DNA from: Rhodovastum atsumiense
Lineage (GTDB): Bacteria > Pseudomonadota > Alphaproteobacteria > Acetobacterales > Acetobacteraceae
DNA: 64,000 nt
Direction: 5' to 3'
Assembly (NCBI RefSeq): GCF_937425535.1
Contig: NZ_OW485601.1
Span: forward strand, 3,827,501-3,891,500
The notes under the pieces are model-generated. The model was not told the DNA's origin. It saw only the letters and a list, made by a program, of their open reading frames with translations, and searched no databases. Numbering within the stretch: the first letter of the stretch is position 1; each line of letters starts with the position of its first letter. The position numbers were made by a program, and so were the translations under genes. Positions 36,223-45,241 of the stretch are shown here, piece after piece.

Positions 36223-38739
36223 TCAGCGGAGCTGGCGTTCGCGCAGCTCCCGGGCCCGTTCCAGATCGTCGATCGCCGCGCCGGTCCGCCCCTGTGCCCT
36301 GGCCAGCCGGGCCGAGGCGACATAGGTGCGGGGATCGCCGGGAAACAAGTCCCGGGTCTCCGCCAGCAGGCGCCCGGCGCGGCTGAAATCGTGCTGCTGG
36401 ATCGCCAGGTCCAGCGCCGCCAGCCGTACCTCGATGCTGTCGGGGCTGCGTTGCAGCAGCGTGTCGGTGATGCTGCGCGCTTCCTCCGGCTTGCCGTTCT
36501 TCTGGTACAGCCGGCCCAGCGCCAGGTTGAGCCCGGGATCGGCGGCGTTGCCCGCCAGCCGCGGCGCCAGCACGTCGAACGCCTCCGCCGGCCGGCCCTG
36601 CTCGTTCAGCCGGTCGGCCTGCTGCACGGCGATGCCGTTCATCAACTGGTCGGCCCCGCCGCGCAGCGCGACCGGCAGGCTGGCCCGGTCGATGCCACGC
36701 AGCAGCGTGCGCGCGTCCTGGGTCATCCCCCCTTCCAGCAACACCCCGGCATAGGCGATGCGCTGCTGCGACGTGGGCGCGGTGGTGCTCGCCAGTGCCG
36801 CGCGGATCGCCGCCCGCATCCCGGCCTTGTCGCCCATGCGCAGCAGCGTGCGGCCGATCGTGCTGCCGCGCACCCCGTTCGGGTCCGCGGCGGCGGCCAG
36901 CGCCAGCAGCCGCGCCCGCGCCGCCTCCGGCTCCGTGGCATCGGCGGCCTGCCGTACCTGCTCCTGGATCGCCTGCCGTTCCTGCAGGTCCTGCATCGAG
37001 CGGGTGCGGTTGCGGGCCGGCAGGCGGGCGATCAACTGGTTGGCCAGGGCCAGGTCGTCGGTGTCCTGGGCGAAGGCGATCGCCGCCTGCAACGCATCCG
37101 GGTCGGCGCGGTCGCCGGCGAGCGCCCCGGCCATGACCTGCTTCGCCTCGGCGCGCTGGCCCTGCTTCAGCAGGTCCCGTGCCAGGTCCAGCCGCAGCCA
37201 GGCATGGCCCGGATCCAGCGCCAGCCCCGAGCGGAGCAGGGCGATCCGCGCATCCGCGTCGTCGAGCTTCGTCGCCTGGACCCGCAGCCGCTCCGCCCGG
37301 CTGCGGCGCAGCGCCTGCAGCCCGGTCCGGTTGCCGCTTCTGGTGAACAGCTCCTGGGCCTGGGCATAGAGCGCATCGGCCTCCTGCCCGCGCCCCTGGC
37401 GGGCCAGCGCGTCGGCCAGCCCCAGCACGGCATCCGCATTGCCCGGCGCCATCTGCACGGCGCGGCGCAGGTTTTCCTCGGCCTCGGCCAGCCGGCCCGC
37501 CCGCAACTGGATGTTGCCCAGGGTCAGGTAATTGCCGGCATTGCGGTCCTTCTGCATCAACTGCCGCAGCAGCCGTTCGGCCTGGTCGTACTTGCCCTGG
37601 TCGGCGAGCCGGTTGACCTGGGCATATTGCGCGCGCGCCGCGGCGGCGGCGGTCTCGCCCAGGGTGGCGCGGAATTCGTCGCGCCGGTCCGGGGCCAGCG
37701 CGAAGGCGCGCTCGATCAGTTTGGTCGCCTCGGCCTGCCGGTTCTGCCGGCGCAGCATCATCCCCAGGAAGACCATGGTCTCGGCATCCTCGGGATCCTC
37801 GGCCAGGGCGGTGCGGAATTCCCGCTCGGCTTCCGCCAGCTTGCCCTGCGCATGCGCCTCGTAGCCGCGGATGCGCGCCATCGGGCCGCGGTTGGGCTGC
37901 AGCGTCTGGTGCACCTCGTCGCGCCTCTGCACGATCTTCGTGTCGTCGGGATAGTCCTGCAGATAGGCCGTGAGCTGCTGCTCGGTCTCGGCGTTCGCCC
38001 CCTGCCAGAGCAGCGCCTCGCGCCAGGCGTCGCGGGCGGCCTGCGCCGTCAGCGGCTGGTGGTTCAGCTCGCGCAACTGCCGCATCCCCGCCGGCCGCGT
38101 GCCTTCCTGGAAGGTCTGCAGCCGCGCATAGGCCAGCCGGAGATAGATGTTCAGCGGCTGGCGCTCGGCGGCGCGCGCCAGTTCCGTGTTGGCGGTGGCG
38201 AAGCCCTCCGGCGAGGAGCTGCCCAGCACGAGATAGTATTCGGTGGCCAGGTTCTCCGGCACCTTGCCCTGCCACAGCCGGCGATAAAGCCGCAGCGCAT
38301 CCTGGCTGCGGCCGGCGGCGGCGAGCTTGCGGGCTTCTTCCAGCGTCGCCCGTTCGGCCGGGCCGAGCGGGCGTTCCGCCGCCGCCGCGAGGGCCGTATC
38401 ACCGGGGGCGACCTCGCGCAACTGCCGGCGATAGGTCTCGGCCGCGGCGTCGTGGCCGAGCTGGGACGAGAGCCGGGCGGCCATGGCCAGCAGGTCGGGA
38501 TTGGCCGGCCAGATGCCGAGCGCGCGCTCCGCCTCCTGCAGCGCCAGCTCCGGGCGGTCGTTGTTCTCCCAGAACAGCGCATTCTGGTAGATCTGCGCCA
38601 GAAGGGAGGCGGGTTGCTGGGGCTGCGGCTGGCCCTGCGGTGGGATCTGCGCGCCGGCCGGGGGCAGGCCGGCTATCATGACCGCAAGCAGGGCCACGAG
38701 CAGCACCGTCCCGCGCGGATGCGGTCGGCACCGCGGCAT
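36223..38739 (-). CDS. Periplasmic TPR scaffold protein, BcsC-N-like (copy 2)
   Basis: An 838-aa exported protein made almost entirely of TPR-type helical repeats (for example GKLAEAEREFRTALAEDPEDAE, GRLAEAEENLRRAVQMAPGNAD). Start ATG 38739 follows GGGGGAG and gives the signal peptide MPRCRPHPRGTVLLVALLAV...GAQ. The sequence resembles the periplasmic TPR part of BcsC (QLLRYWENNDRPELALQEAERAL-like start, DPGLNLALGRLYQKNGKPEEA, LFPGDPRTYVASARLA.A) but has no outer-membrane beta-barrel. It is a paralogue of the protein at 40843-43380 along its full length. Probably contacts cellulose, the O-acetylation proteins or the short BcsC. Last gene of the minus-strand cellulose series. Confidence 0.85.
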   Translation of the reverse strand: MPRCRPHPRGTVLLVALLAVMIAGLPPAGAQIPPQGQPQPQQPASLLAQIYQNALFWENNDRPELALQEAERALGIWPANPDLLAMAARLSSQLGHDAAAETYRRQLREVAPGDTALAAAAERPLGPAERATLEEARKLAAAGRSQDALRLYRRLWQGKVPENLATEYYLVLGSSSPEGFATANTELARAAERQPLNIYLRLAYARLQTFQEGTRPAGMRQLRELNHQPLTAQAARDAWREALLWQGANAETEQQLTAYLQDYPDDTKIVQRRDEVHQTLQPNRGPMARIRGYEAHAQGKLAEAEREFRTALAEDPEDAETMVFLGMMLRRQNRQAEATKLIERAFALAPDRRDEFRATLGETAAAAARAQYAQVNRLADQGKYDQAERLLRQLMQKDRNAGNYLTLGNIQLRAGRLAEAEENLRRAVQMAPGNADAVLGLADALARQGRGQEADALYAQAQELFTRSGNRTGLQALRRSRAERLRVQATKLDDADARIALLRSGLALDPGHAWLRLDLARDLLKQGQRAEAKQVMAGALAGDRADPDALQAAIAFAQDTDDLALANQLIARLPARNRTRSMQDLQERQAIQEQVRQAADATEPEAARARLLALAAAADPNGVRGSTIGRTLLRMGDKAGMRAAIRAALASTTAPTSQQRIAYAGVLLEGGMTQDARTLLRGIDRASLPVALRGGADQLMNGIAVQQADRLNEQGRPAEAFDVLAPRLAGNAADPGLNLALGRLYQKNGKPEEARSITDTLLQRSPDSIEVRLAALDLAIQQHDFSRAGRLLAETRDLFPGDPRTYVASARLARAQGRTGAAIDDLERARELRERQLR

Positions 38740-38883
38740 CGCATCGTGCTCCCCCGGGGCGTTTCGGTCGCCATCAGGGCCATTCTGGCGTTCGGCTGTT
38801 GTGTGACTCATCGCGGGGCGGTTTCTCCGTCACCGTCTTCGCCCGCGCCGGTGCCTTTCCCGGGCGCGCGGACCATCGAATGC

Positions 38884-38973
38884 AGGGCGGATAAGCGCAG
38901 CGCAATCCGCCGGCGGAAGGTGGCCACCTCGTGGAGCAGTGCGATGGCGGATTGCGCTGCGCTTATCCGCCCT
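38884..38973. repeat. Long perfect inverted repeat, 28-base arms
   Basis: Arms at 38884-38911 and 38946-38973 are perfect reverse complements (each containing GGATAAGCGCAGCGCAATCC) around a 34-base centre. It lies in the 200-base gap between the third AlgX-like gene and the TPR gene. The motif is of the dispersed REP-like kind found in many proteobacteria; it could act as a processing or termination structure within the transcript. Confidence 0.85.
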
Positions 38974-39023
38974 ACGTGACGACGTGACCTGCGCTGCAAC
39001 CCCGCCAAGGTGGCCTGTCCCCC

Positions 39024-39989
39024 CTAGGCCGCCAGGGCGCCGCGCACGCGCGCGAGGAACTGGTCGGGCCGCAGCGGCTGCAGCGCGACATTGGGGCCGA
39101 GGAAGACATTGGTCTCGACGAAGTTCCACACGATCAGCGCCGGACGGTTCTTCCGGAAGGACGGGCCTTCCAGGTACTCGCGCATCACGTCGAAGACGCT
39201 GTTCGGCAATTGCTTCCACATCAGGCTGACCGGCCGTGCCAGCGCCTGCGACAGCGCCGGGGCGAAATTGTAGGGCGTGTTCATGTAGCTGCTGCCGATC
39301 ACCGCGACATCGGCCTTGTCGTCGTCGATCAGGCCGCCGCCCTGCAGCGGCGGACGGATCATCTGGGTTTCCGCGGCAACGGCGCTGCGCTCGGCGGGCG
39401 GCAACAGCGGCACCAGGTCGTGGCGCGTGTAGGGCTGGCGCACCGCGACGCCGAGCCGGGTGAAGGGACGGGTGCTCTTCGGCAGGGTGAGCCGCTCCGC
39501 GACCAGCTTCGCGGTCTCGGCGGCGGCAGCTTCCGCGGCGAAGGCCGTCCAGTGCGAATCGGTTTTGAAATACAGCGGCTCGGCCGGGGCCTCCCGCCGC
39601 AGCCGGGCGAACAGCGCGGCGAGGTCGGCGGCGATGCCGCCGCAGCCACGCAGGACCTGCAACCCCTCGGCGTAGCGCGTCGGGCCGCGCGCGGGGGCGA
39701 GCAGCTCCTCCGGCGCGAAATCCGGATAGACGGTCGCCTTCGCCGGCACCAGGCAGAAGGCGGTGGCGATGCCGGCCTGGCGCAGCAGCGACACGGTGTC
39801 GGTGAGGACCTGCCGCGTCTCGTTGGCCTGGCGGGGATCGACCGGCACGGCCTTGTCCCAGATCCCGTAGACCCATCCATCCTTGCCGCGGAGGGCGGAG
39901 GGCCGCCCCGTCTGCGCGAACGCGGGGGATGACGCCAGAAGCGCCGAGGCAGTCCCGAGAACCGCCGCGCGCCGGCCGATCCTATGCAT
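39024..39989 (-). CDS. AlgX/AlgJ-like SGNH acetyltransferase (third copy)
   Basis: A 321-aa exported protein of the AlgJ/AlgX SGNH-like family that transfers acetyl groups to a polysaccharide in the periplasm. ATG 39989 follows GGAGGATCGG and yields a Tat-like signal MHRIGRRAAVLGTASALLASSPAFAQ (in pieces: RIGRRAAVLG). Catalytic-type residues match the AlgX triad: Asp144 and His146 in KTDSHW, Ser234 in GSSYMN. PLYFKTDSHWTAFA and SLMWKQLPNSVFDVMREYL are family-typical. It lies downstream of the GDSL esterase. Two paralogues occur upstream (44097-45110, 45242-46369). Confidence 0.85.
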   Translation of the reverse strand: MHRIGRRAAVLGTASALLASSPAFAQTGRPSALRGKDGWVYGIWDKAVPVDPRQANETRQVLTDTVSLLRQAGIATAFCLVPAKATVYPDFAPEELLAPARGPTRYAEGLQVLRGCGGIAADLAALFARLRREAPAEPLYFKTDSHWTAFAAEAAAAETAKLVAERLTLPKSTRPFTRLGVAVRQPYTRHDLVPLLPPAERSAVAAETQMIRPPLQGGGLIDDDKADVAVIGSSYMNTPYNFAPALSQALARPVSLMWKQLPNSVFDVMREYLEGPSFRKNRPALIVWNFVETNVFLGPNVALQPLRPDQFLARVRGALAA

Positions 39990-40081
39990 CCGATCCTCCA
40001 TCCCGCCGGCCTGCGCGTCGCCCGCGCCGGCAGCGGCAAGTCTGCGCTGTTTCGATATCGAAGTCATCCGCGGGCCGCCTG

Positions 40082-40846
40082 TCAGTTCGCGGCCGGTGGC
40101 AGCAGGCGCCGGATCGTCGGCTCCAGCGCCCCCGAGAGGATGCCGTAGCCGACCCAGCTCGGGTGCAGGAAGTCCTGCGCGATCTGAGCCGGCAGCCGTC
40201 CCTGCGCATCGAGCAGCAGCGCGCCGGGATCGGCATAAAACACCGAGACGCCATCGGCACAGCGGGCGATCAGCGTGTTCACCTTCTGCTGCAACTGGCG
40301 CAGCGGGTGCTCCGGGCCGGGGCCGCGCGGCATCAGCCCGAGCAGCAGGATCCGGCTGTCCGGCGAGCGCTGGCGGATCTGGCTGATCACCTCGCCGATG
40401 CCATAGGCGACGTCTTCCGGCGCCTTGGACGGCCAGAGATTGTTGGTGCCGATCAGCACCACCACCAGGCGCGGCCGCAGCGTGTTGAGCGGGGTGCGCG
40501 CGAGCCGCCACAGCAGCCCCTGGGTGGTGTCGCCGCCGATGCCGAGATTGATCGCGCCGCGCTGCGCGTAGAACAGGTCAAACACGACCTGGTACCAGCC
40601 CTCGACGATGGAATCGCCCAGGAACAGCATCCCCGCCCGCGCGCCCTGGCGGGCCGCCAGCTCGCGTTCCAGCAGGGTGGCGCGCTCGCGCCAGCTTGGG
40701 ATGGGCAGATAGGTCGGTTGCGCATCCGCCGGGCGCGCCGCCCGCGCCGGCAGGCCGCACACCCCTGGCATGGGCTGCGCCAGGGCGGCGGCCGGGATGG
40801 CCAGGGCCATGGCGATGGCCAGCAGCAGGGCGCGGTGCGGCGTCAC
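40082..40846 (-). CDS. Secreted GDSL/SGNH esterase
   Basis: A 254-aa exported hydrolase with signal peptide MTPHRALLLAIAMALAIPAA. Block I FLGDSIVEGW has the nucleophile Ser79; GIGGDTTQG supplies the oxyanion Gly, GTNN (133-136) the block III Asn, and DFLHPS the catalytic Asp225 and His228. This is the platelet-activating-factor acetylhydrolase-like branch of GDSL enzymes. ATG overlaps the stop of the TPR gene (ATGA). Within an O-acetylation locus it may be a deacetylase that tunes acetyl content, as inference. Confidence 0.88.
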   Translation of the reverse strand: MTPHRALLLAIAMALAIPAAALAQPMPGVCGLPARAARPADAQPTYLPIPSWRERATLLERELAARQGARAGMLFLGDSIVEGWYQVVFDLFYAQRGAINLGIGGDTTQGLLWRLARTPLNTLRPRLVVVLIGTNNLWPSKAPEDVAYGIGEVISQIRQRSPDSRILLLGLMPRGPGPEHPLRQLQQKVNTLIARCADGVSVFYADPGALLLDAQGRLPAQIAQDFLHPSWVGYGILSGALEPTIRRLLPPAAN

Positions 40847-43380
40847 TCGGGTTTCACGAGCTGCCGTTCGCGCAGCATGCGTGCCTTCTCCAGGTCGTTC
40901 ATGGCTTTGCCGTTCTGTCCTCGGGCTTTCGCCAGGGTGGCGGAGGCCACGTACACGCGTGGCTCCTCGGGGAACATGTCGCGGGTCTCGGCCAGCAGCC
41001 GTTCCGCTTCGGCGAGCTCGCCGCGCCGGATCGCTGTCGTCACCGCGGTGAGGCGGACGTCGAGATTGTCGGGATGGCGCTGCAGCAGCGTCTCGGTGAT
41101 GGCCTGCGCCTCGCGCGGCCTGCCGTTGTCCTGGTAGATCCGGCCGAGCGCCAGATTGAGCCCGGGATCGGCGGGATCGCCGGACAGGCGCGGCGCCAGC
41201 GCCTCGAACGCTTCCGCCGGCCGGCCTTGCTCGTTCAGCCGGTCGGATTGCTGCACGGCGATGCCGTCCAGCACCTGCGCGAGCAGCCGGCGCGACGGCT
41301 CCGGCAGGCCGCGCCGGTCGAGCTCGCGCACCAGCGCGCGGGCGTCCCGGGTCAGCCCCGCCTTCAGCAGCACCCCGGCATAGGCGATGCGCTGCTGCGG
41401 CGTGGGCGCGACGGTGCTCGCCAGCGCCGCCTGCAGCGCGCTGCGCGCCGCGCCCTTGTCGCCCAGGCGCAGCAGCGCGCGACCGATCTCGTTGCCGCGC
41501 ACCCCGGCCGGATCCGGCTGCGCGGCGAGCACAAGCAGGGCTGCGCGGATGCGGGAAGGCTCGTCGCCACTGGTGAGGGCGGCCTGGACCTGCTCGCGCG
41601 CCACCGCCTGCTGCTGCAGGGTCCGCATCGCCTCGCTGCGCTCGCGCGGCGGCAGGCGGTCGATCAGCCGGTTGGCCAGCGACAGGTCGTCGGTCTCGTA
41701 GGCGAAGGCGATCGCGGCCTTCAGCGCATCCGGGCTGACGGCGGTGCCGGCAACACCCTCCGCCATGATCCGTCGCGCCTCCGCGCCCTGGCCCTGCTTC
41801 TGCAGCGCCCGCGCCAGATCCAGCCGCAGCCAGGGATGATCGGGATCGAGCCCCAGCCCCTGGCGCAGCAGTGCGATCCGCGCCACCGGATCGCCCGTAC
41901 CCGTCGCCTGCCGCCGGAGCCGGTCGGCGCGGCTGCGATCGAGCTGCCGCAGCCCGGCACGGTCACCGGCGCGGGTCAGCTTCTCCTCGGCCTCGGCCCG
42001 CAGCGCCTCGCTCTCCGACGCCTTGCCCTGCCGGTCCAGCACATCGGACAGGCCGGCCAGCGCGTCGGCGCCGCGCGGGCCGAGCGTGAGCGCCGTGCGG
42101 TAGCTCTCCTCCGCCTCGGCCAGCCGCCCCGCCCGTGCCTGGATGCCGCCCAGCGCCACGAAATTGCCGGCGGTGCGGTCCCGGCGCATGAGCTGGCGCA
42201 GCAGTGTCTCGGCCTTGTCGAGCGCGCCCTGGTCGGCCAGCCGCCGTACCTCGGCATAGCGCGCGCGGACCGCCTTGCCGGCATCCTCGGCGGGCGGCTG
42301 GCCCGGCTGGTCCCCGTCGCCCACCGTCGCGCGGAACTCGTCGCGGCGATAGGGGGCAAGTTCATAGGCGCGGTCGAGCAGTTTGGTCGCCTCCGGGAAG
42401 CGCTTCTGCTTGCGCCGGATCAGCGCCAGCGCCACCATCGCCTCGGCATCGTCGGCGGTGGCGGCGAGTGCCGCCTGGAATTCGCGCTCGGCGTCTTCCG
42501 TGCGCCCCGAGGACAGCGCTTCCCATCCGCGCATGCGCGCCAGCACGCTCTCGTCGGGCAGGCTCGCCCGCACCTCCTTCAGTTTTGCCTCGATCGCCGG
42601 GTCGCCGGGATAGGCGCGCAGATAGGCCTCCAACTGGTCGCGCGTCTGGAAATCCGCGCCCTGCCACAGCAAGGTTTCATGCCAGGCGGCGCGCGCCTGT
42701 TCGGCCACCGCCGGCTCGCGGGTCAGCTCGCGCAGCAATTCGATCCCGCCGGCGCGGGCGCCTTCCTGGAAGGTCTGCAGCCGCGCATAGGCCAGCCGGA
42801 ACGCCAGCTCCGTCGGCCAGCGCGCCATGACGGCGGAGAGGGCGTCGCTGGCCTCGATGAAGCCCTCGGTCGAGCTGCCGCCCAGCAGCAGGTAGAATTC
42901 CACCGCCAGGCTGTCGGGGATCTTGCCGCGGGTGAACTGGCGATACAGCCGGATGGCGTCTTCCTTGCGGCCGGCATCGGCAAGCTTGCGGGCCTCGGCC
43001 AGCACTTGCAGCTCCGCCGGGCTGTGGCGTTGCTCCGCCGCCAGCGCTGCCAGGCGGGGATCCTGCGGTGCCGCCTCGCGCAGGCGGGCGGTACAGGCAT
43101 CGCCGGCATCGTATTCCCCGAGCTGGTAGGCCAGCCGGGCGGCAAGGGCGAGCAGGTCCGGGTTCTGCGGCTGCAGGGCCAGGGCCCGCTCCAGCTCCTG
43201 CCTGGCCCGGTCGGGCTGGCCGCGCTGGTTCCAGAACAGGGCGTTGCCGATCAACTGGGTGAGCGCGGTGGCGGAAGGCGCGGCATCCTGGGCCCGCAGC
43301 GGGGCCGGCCCGGCCAGCGGCCCCCCGATCAGGGCCGCGGCCAGCAGCGCACGCGCCGCAGTCCGGCGCGGCCGCTTCAC
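40843..43380 (-). CDS. Periplasmic TPR scaffold protein, BcsC-N-like (copy 1)
   Basis: An 845-aa exported TPR protein, full-length paralogue of the protein at 36223-38739 (shared FQEGAR/TRPAG, YAGVLL, RLNEQGRPAEAFE/D, DPGLNLALGR). GTG 43380 gives the signal VKRPRRTAARALLAAALIGG...LRAQ; an ATG at 43407 is the alternative and would overlap the AlgF-like gene. Repeats such as GRLAEAEESYRTALTLGPRGAD run throughout, with no beta-barrel at the end. The repertoire matches the TPR half of BcsC and, functionally, AlgK of alginate systems. Overlaps the GDSL gene by four bases. Likely bridges the inner-membrane synthase to the short BcsC pore and recruits acetylation enzymes. Confidence 0.85.
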   Translation of the reverse strand: MKRPRRTAARALLAAALIGGPLAGPAPLRAQDAAPSATALTQLIGNALFWNQRGQPDRARQELERALALQPQNPDLLALAARLAYQLGEYDAGDACTARLREAAPQDPRLAALAAEQRHSPAELQVLAEARKLADAGRKEDAIRLYRQFTRGKIPDSLAVEFYLLLGGSSTEGFIEASDALSAVMARWPTELAFRLAYARLQTFQEGARAGGIELLRELTREPAVAEQARAAWHETLLWQGADFQTRDQLEAYLRAYPGDPAIEAKLKEVRASLPDESVLARMRGWEALSSGRTEDAEREFQAALAATADDAEAMVALALIRRKQKRFPEATKLLDRAYELAPYRRDEFRATVGDGDQPGQPPAEDAGKAVRARYAEVRRLADQGALDKAETLLRQLMRRDRTAGNFVALGGIQARAGRLAEAEESYRTALTLGPRGADALAGLSDVLDRQGKASESEALRAEAEEKLTRAGDRAGLRQLDRSRADRLRRQATGTGDPVARIALLRQGLGLDPDHPWLRLDLARALQKQGQGAEARRIMAEGVAGTAVSPDALKAAIAFAYETDDLSLANRLIDRLPPRERSEAMRTLQQQAVAREQVQAALTSGDEPSRIRAALLVLAAQPDPAGVRGNEIGRALLRLGDKGAARSALQAALASTVAPTPQQRIAYAGVLLKAGLTRDARALVRELDRRGLPEPSRRLLAQVLDGIAVQQSDRLNEQGRPAEAFEALAPRLSGDPADPGLNLALGRIYQDNGRPREAQAITETLLQRHPDNLDVRLTAVTTAIRRGELAEAERLLAETRDMFPEEPRVYVASATLAKARGQNGKAMNDLEKARMLRERQLVKPE

Positions 43381-43381
43381 A

Positions 43382-44092
43382 TCAGGGCCGCCATCGCGCC
43401 GTTGCATCGCGGGTCAGGAACGCGGTCGGGGCCTCGCCCGGCCGCATCAGCCAGACGCTGTACATGCCGCCCGCTTCCAGCCCTTCCAACGCGAAGGCCG
43501 GGGCTGCCTGGCCGTCGCAACCGGCCTTCAGCCGTGCGCTCACCGGGTTGACGCTGCGGCTTCTGGCGCTGCCCGGGGCCACGTCCTGGAACACCGCTGG
43601 TCCGTCCGGGTCCAGCGCCAGCGTGGCGGCGGCGCAGCCGGGGGTGGCGTTGTAGAAGGTCAGCCGGGCCCGGCTCTGGTTGAACTCGGTGCGGTCGACC
43701 ACCGGCACGGCGTCGATGCCGCGCCCGGAGGCTTCCCCGGATGCCTCCAGGATCACGGTGACGAAACTGCCCGGCGCGACCGTCAGGCGGGCCTCGCTGT
43801 CCTGGCCACCCTGCTGCATCCGCAGCCCGAGCGTGCGGCCGGCGACCTTCTCGACCACCTGATAGGCGGAGACGCGCTGTTCCGGCGCGGTGCCGAGCGT
43901 CTGTGCCGGCAGGAAGTCGGGGCGCAGCGCCACCGCGTCGCCGAGCCCGTTGACGAAGCGCAGATAGGCCGAGCCCGGCGGCGGCAGCGGGTCGTAGACC
44001 TGATGCTGCGCCCGCGCCGGCGTACCGGCGAGCAGGCCGCCCAGCAGTGCCAGCGCGGCAACCGGCCGGGGGAAGGACAGGAGCGTCAGCAC
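43382..44092 (-). CDS. AlgF-like polysaccharide O-acetylation adaptor
   Basis: A 236-aa exported protein, predicted to be the periplasmic adaptor of an AlgI/J/F-type acetylation machine (WssG-like). GTG 44092 gives a signal peptide (LTLLSFPRPVAALALLGGLL...ARAQ); no suitable ATG exists. It resembles AlgF: YDPLPPPGSAYLRFVNGLGDAV after the signal, then a beta-rich two-domain body with LTVAPGSFVTVILEA, LTFYNATPGCAAATLAL and ISVNPVSARLKAGC-like sequence. It lies 4 bases after the AlgJ-like gene and 1 base before the TPR gene's GTG. Family call is from sequence features and context. Confidence 0.75.
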   Translation of the reverse strand: MLTLLSFPRPVAALALLGGLLAGTPARAQHQVYDPLPPPGSAYLRFVNGLGDAVALRPDFLPAQTLGTAPEQRVSAYQVVEKVAGRTLGLRMQQGGQDSEARLTVAPGSFVTVILEASGEASGRGIDAVPVVDRTEFNQSRARLTFYNATPGCAAATLALDPDGPAVFQDVAPGSARSRSVNPVSARLKAGCDGQAAPAFALEGLEAGGMYSVWLMRPGEAPTAFLTRDATARWRP

Positions 44093-44096
44093 GCCA

Positions 44097-45110
44097 TCAC
44101 CCGCCGACCACGCGGCGCAGTTCCTGCAGGAAGGCGGCCGGCGGCATGGCGTTCGGCCCCCAGACATCGCGGCGGTCGGAGGGATTGCTCATGTCGATTT
44201 CCAGCATGGCCCAGACGACCAGCTTCGGGCGGCGGCGCCGGAAGGCGTCGCTGCCGAGGCAGGACAGCAGGGTCTGGTACGGGCCGTACTGGTGCACCTT
44301 CCAGGTCAGCGACACCGGTCGGTCGAGCTGGTTGGACAGCACCGGGGCGAAGCCGAACAGCGGTTGCAGGAAGCTGTTGCCGACCACCGCCACGTCGGCG
44401 CTGTCGTCCTCGACCAGCGCAGTGCCGCCCTGCTGCAGCGGCCGGCGCACCGGGAAGGATTCCAGCCGGTACTTGGGGGCCTCGGAGAGCGGCAGCATCG
44501 CCACCAGATCGTTCTTCTCCTGCAGCGCCATGACCGGCGCGCCGAGCCGCGTGCCACCCTGCGGCGCCGGCGGCAGCCGGAATTTCTGTTTGATCTGGCT
44601 GGCAACTTCGGTGGCGGCACACTCGGCGCCCGCCGCGGTCCAGTGGGTGTCGCCCTTGAAGAACAGCGGGGTCGCCGGCTGCGCCGCGTGCAGCCGCTGC
44701 AACGGCGCCGCCAGATCGGGCACCAGCGCGCCGGATTTGCGCAACGCCTCCAGCGCCATCGCGTAGCGCTGCTCGGTCTGCGCGGTGAAGCGGAAATCCT
44801 CCGGCAGGGCCGCGCGATAGATGCGCGCCTTGGCCGGCAACAGGGCGATCGCCACCTCGATGCCGGCGCGCCGCAGGATTTCGACCGCGCCGTTCAGCAG
44901 GTCGGTGGTCTGGCGGATCCGGTTCGGGTCGAGGCGGCGCACTTCCTCCCAGATCGGGAACAGCCAGCCATCCTGGCCGACCACCACCAGGTTCACGATG
45001 GCCGCGCCGGCCTGCCCTGGCACGCCGGCCATGATCGTGCCGGCGGTCAGCCCGCCAAGCACGGCACGGCGTGAAATCGCGGTTTTCGCTGTGGCGGCCA
45101 CTGAATGCAT
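44097..45110 (-). CDS. AlgJ/AlgX-like SGNH acetyltransferase (second copy)
   Basis: A 337-aa exported protein with a Tat-type signal (SRRAVLGGLTAGTIMAGV). It has the AlgJ/AlgX core: GQDGWLFPIWEEV, LLPAKARIYRAALPE, Asp154/His156 in FKGDTHWTAAG, Ser246 in GNSFLQ. Spacing between the Asp-His pair and the Ser (about 92 residues) agrees with AlgX. Likely transfers acetyl groups, delivered through the AlgI-like protein, to cellulose. It begins a second gene block after a 131-base gap that probably holds its own promoter (TTGCCA-N17-TAGTTT on the minus strand). Confidence 0.85.
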   Translation of the reverse strand: MHSVAATAKTAISRRAVLGGLTAGTIMAGVPGQAGAAIVNLVVVGQDGWLFPIWEEVRRLDPNRIRQTTDLLNGAVEILRRAGIEVAIALLPAKARIYRAALPEDFRFTAQTEQRYAMALEALRKSGALVPDLAAPLQRLHAAQPATPLFFKGDTHWTAAGAECAATEVASQIKQKFRLPPAPQGGTRLGAPVMALQEKNDLVAMLPLSEAPKYRLESFPVRRPLQQGGTALVEDDSADVAVVGNSFLQPLFGFAPVLSNQLDRPVSLTWKVHQYGPYQTLLSCLGSDAFRRRRPKLVVWAMLEIDMSNPSDRRDVWGPNAMPPAAFLQELRRVVGG

Positions 45111-45241
45111 AATCGATCGCTGTCCTGTTTGCCGGGTGCGAAACTAATCCGATGGGTGATGATTGGCAAGCAAAGGCAATCCACGCGGGATAAGTTGTTG
45201 TTGCTATCTGGTAACATTGCCATGGATCGCATGTGGTTCGG

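Noticed and set aside
36157-38979. 940-codon plus-strand reading opposite the second TPR gene
   Set aside because: Antisense shadow of a well-supported TPR gene; Arg/Gln/Gly-rich with no domain.
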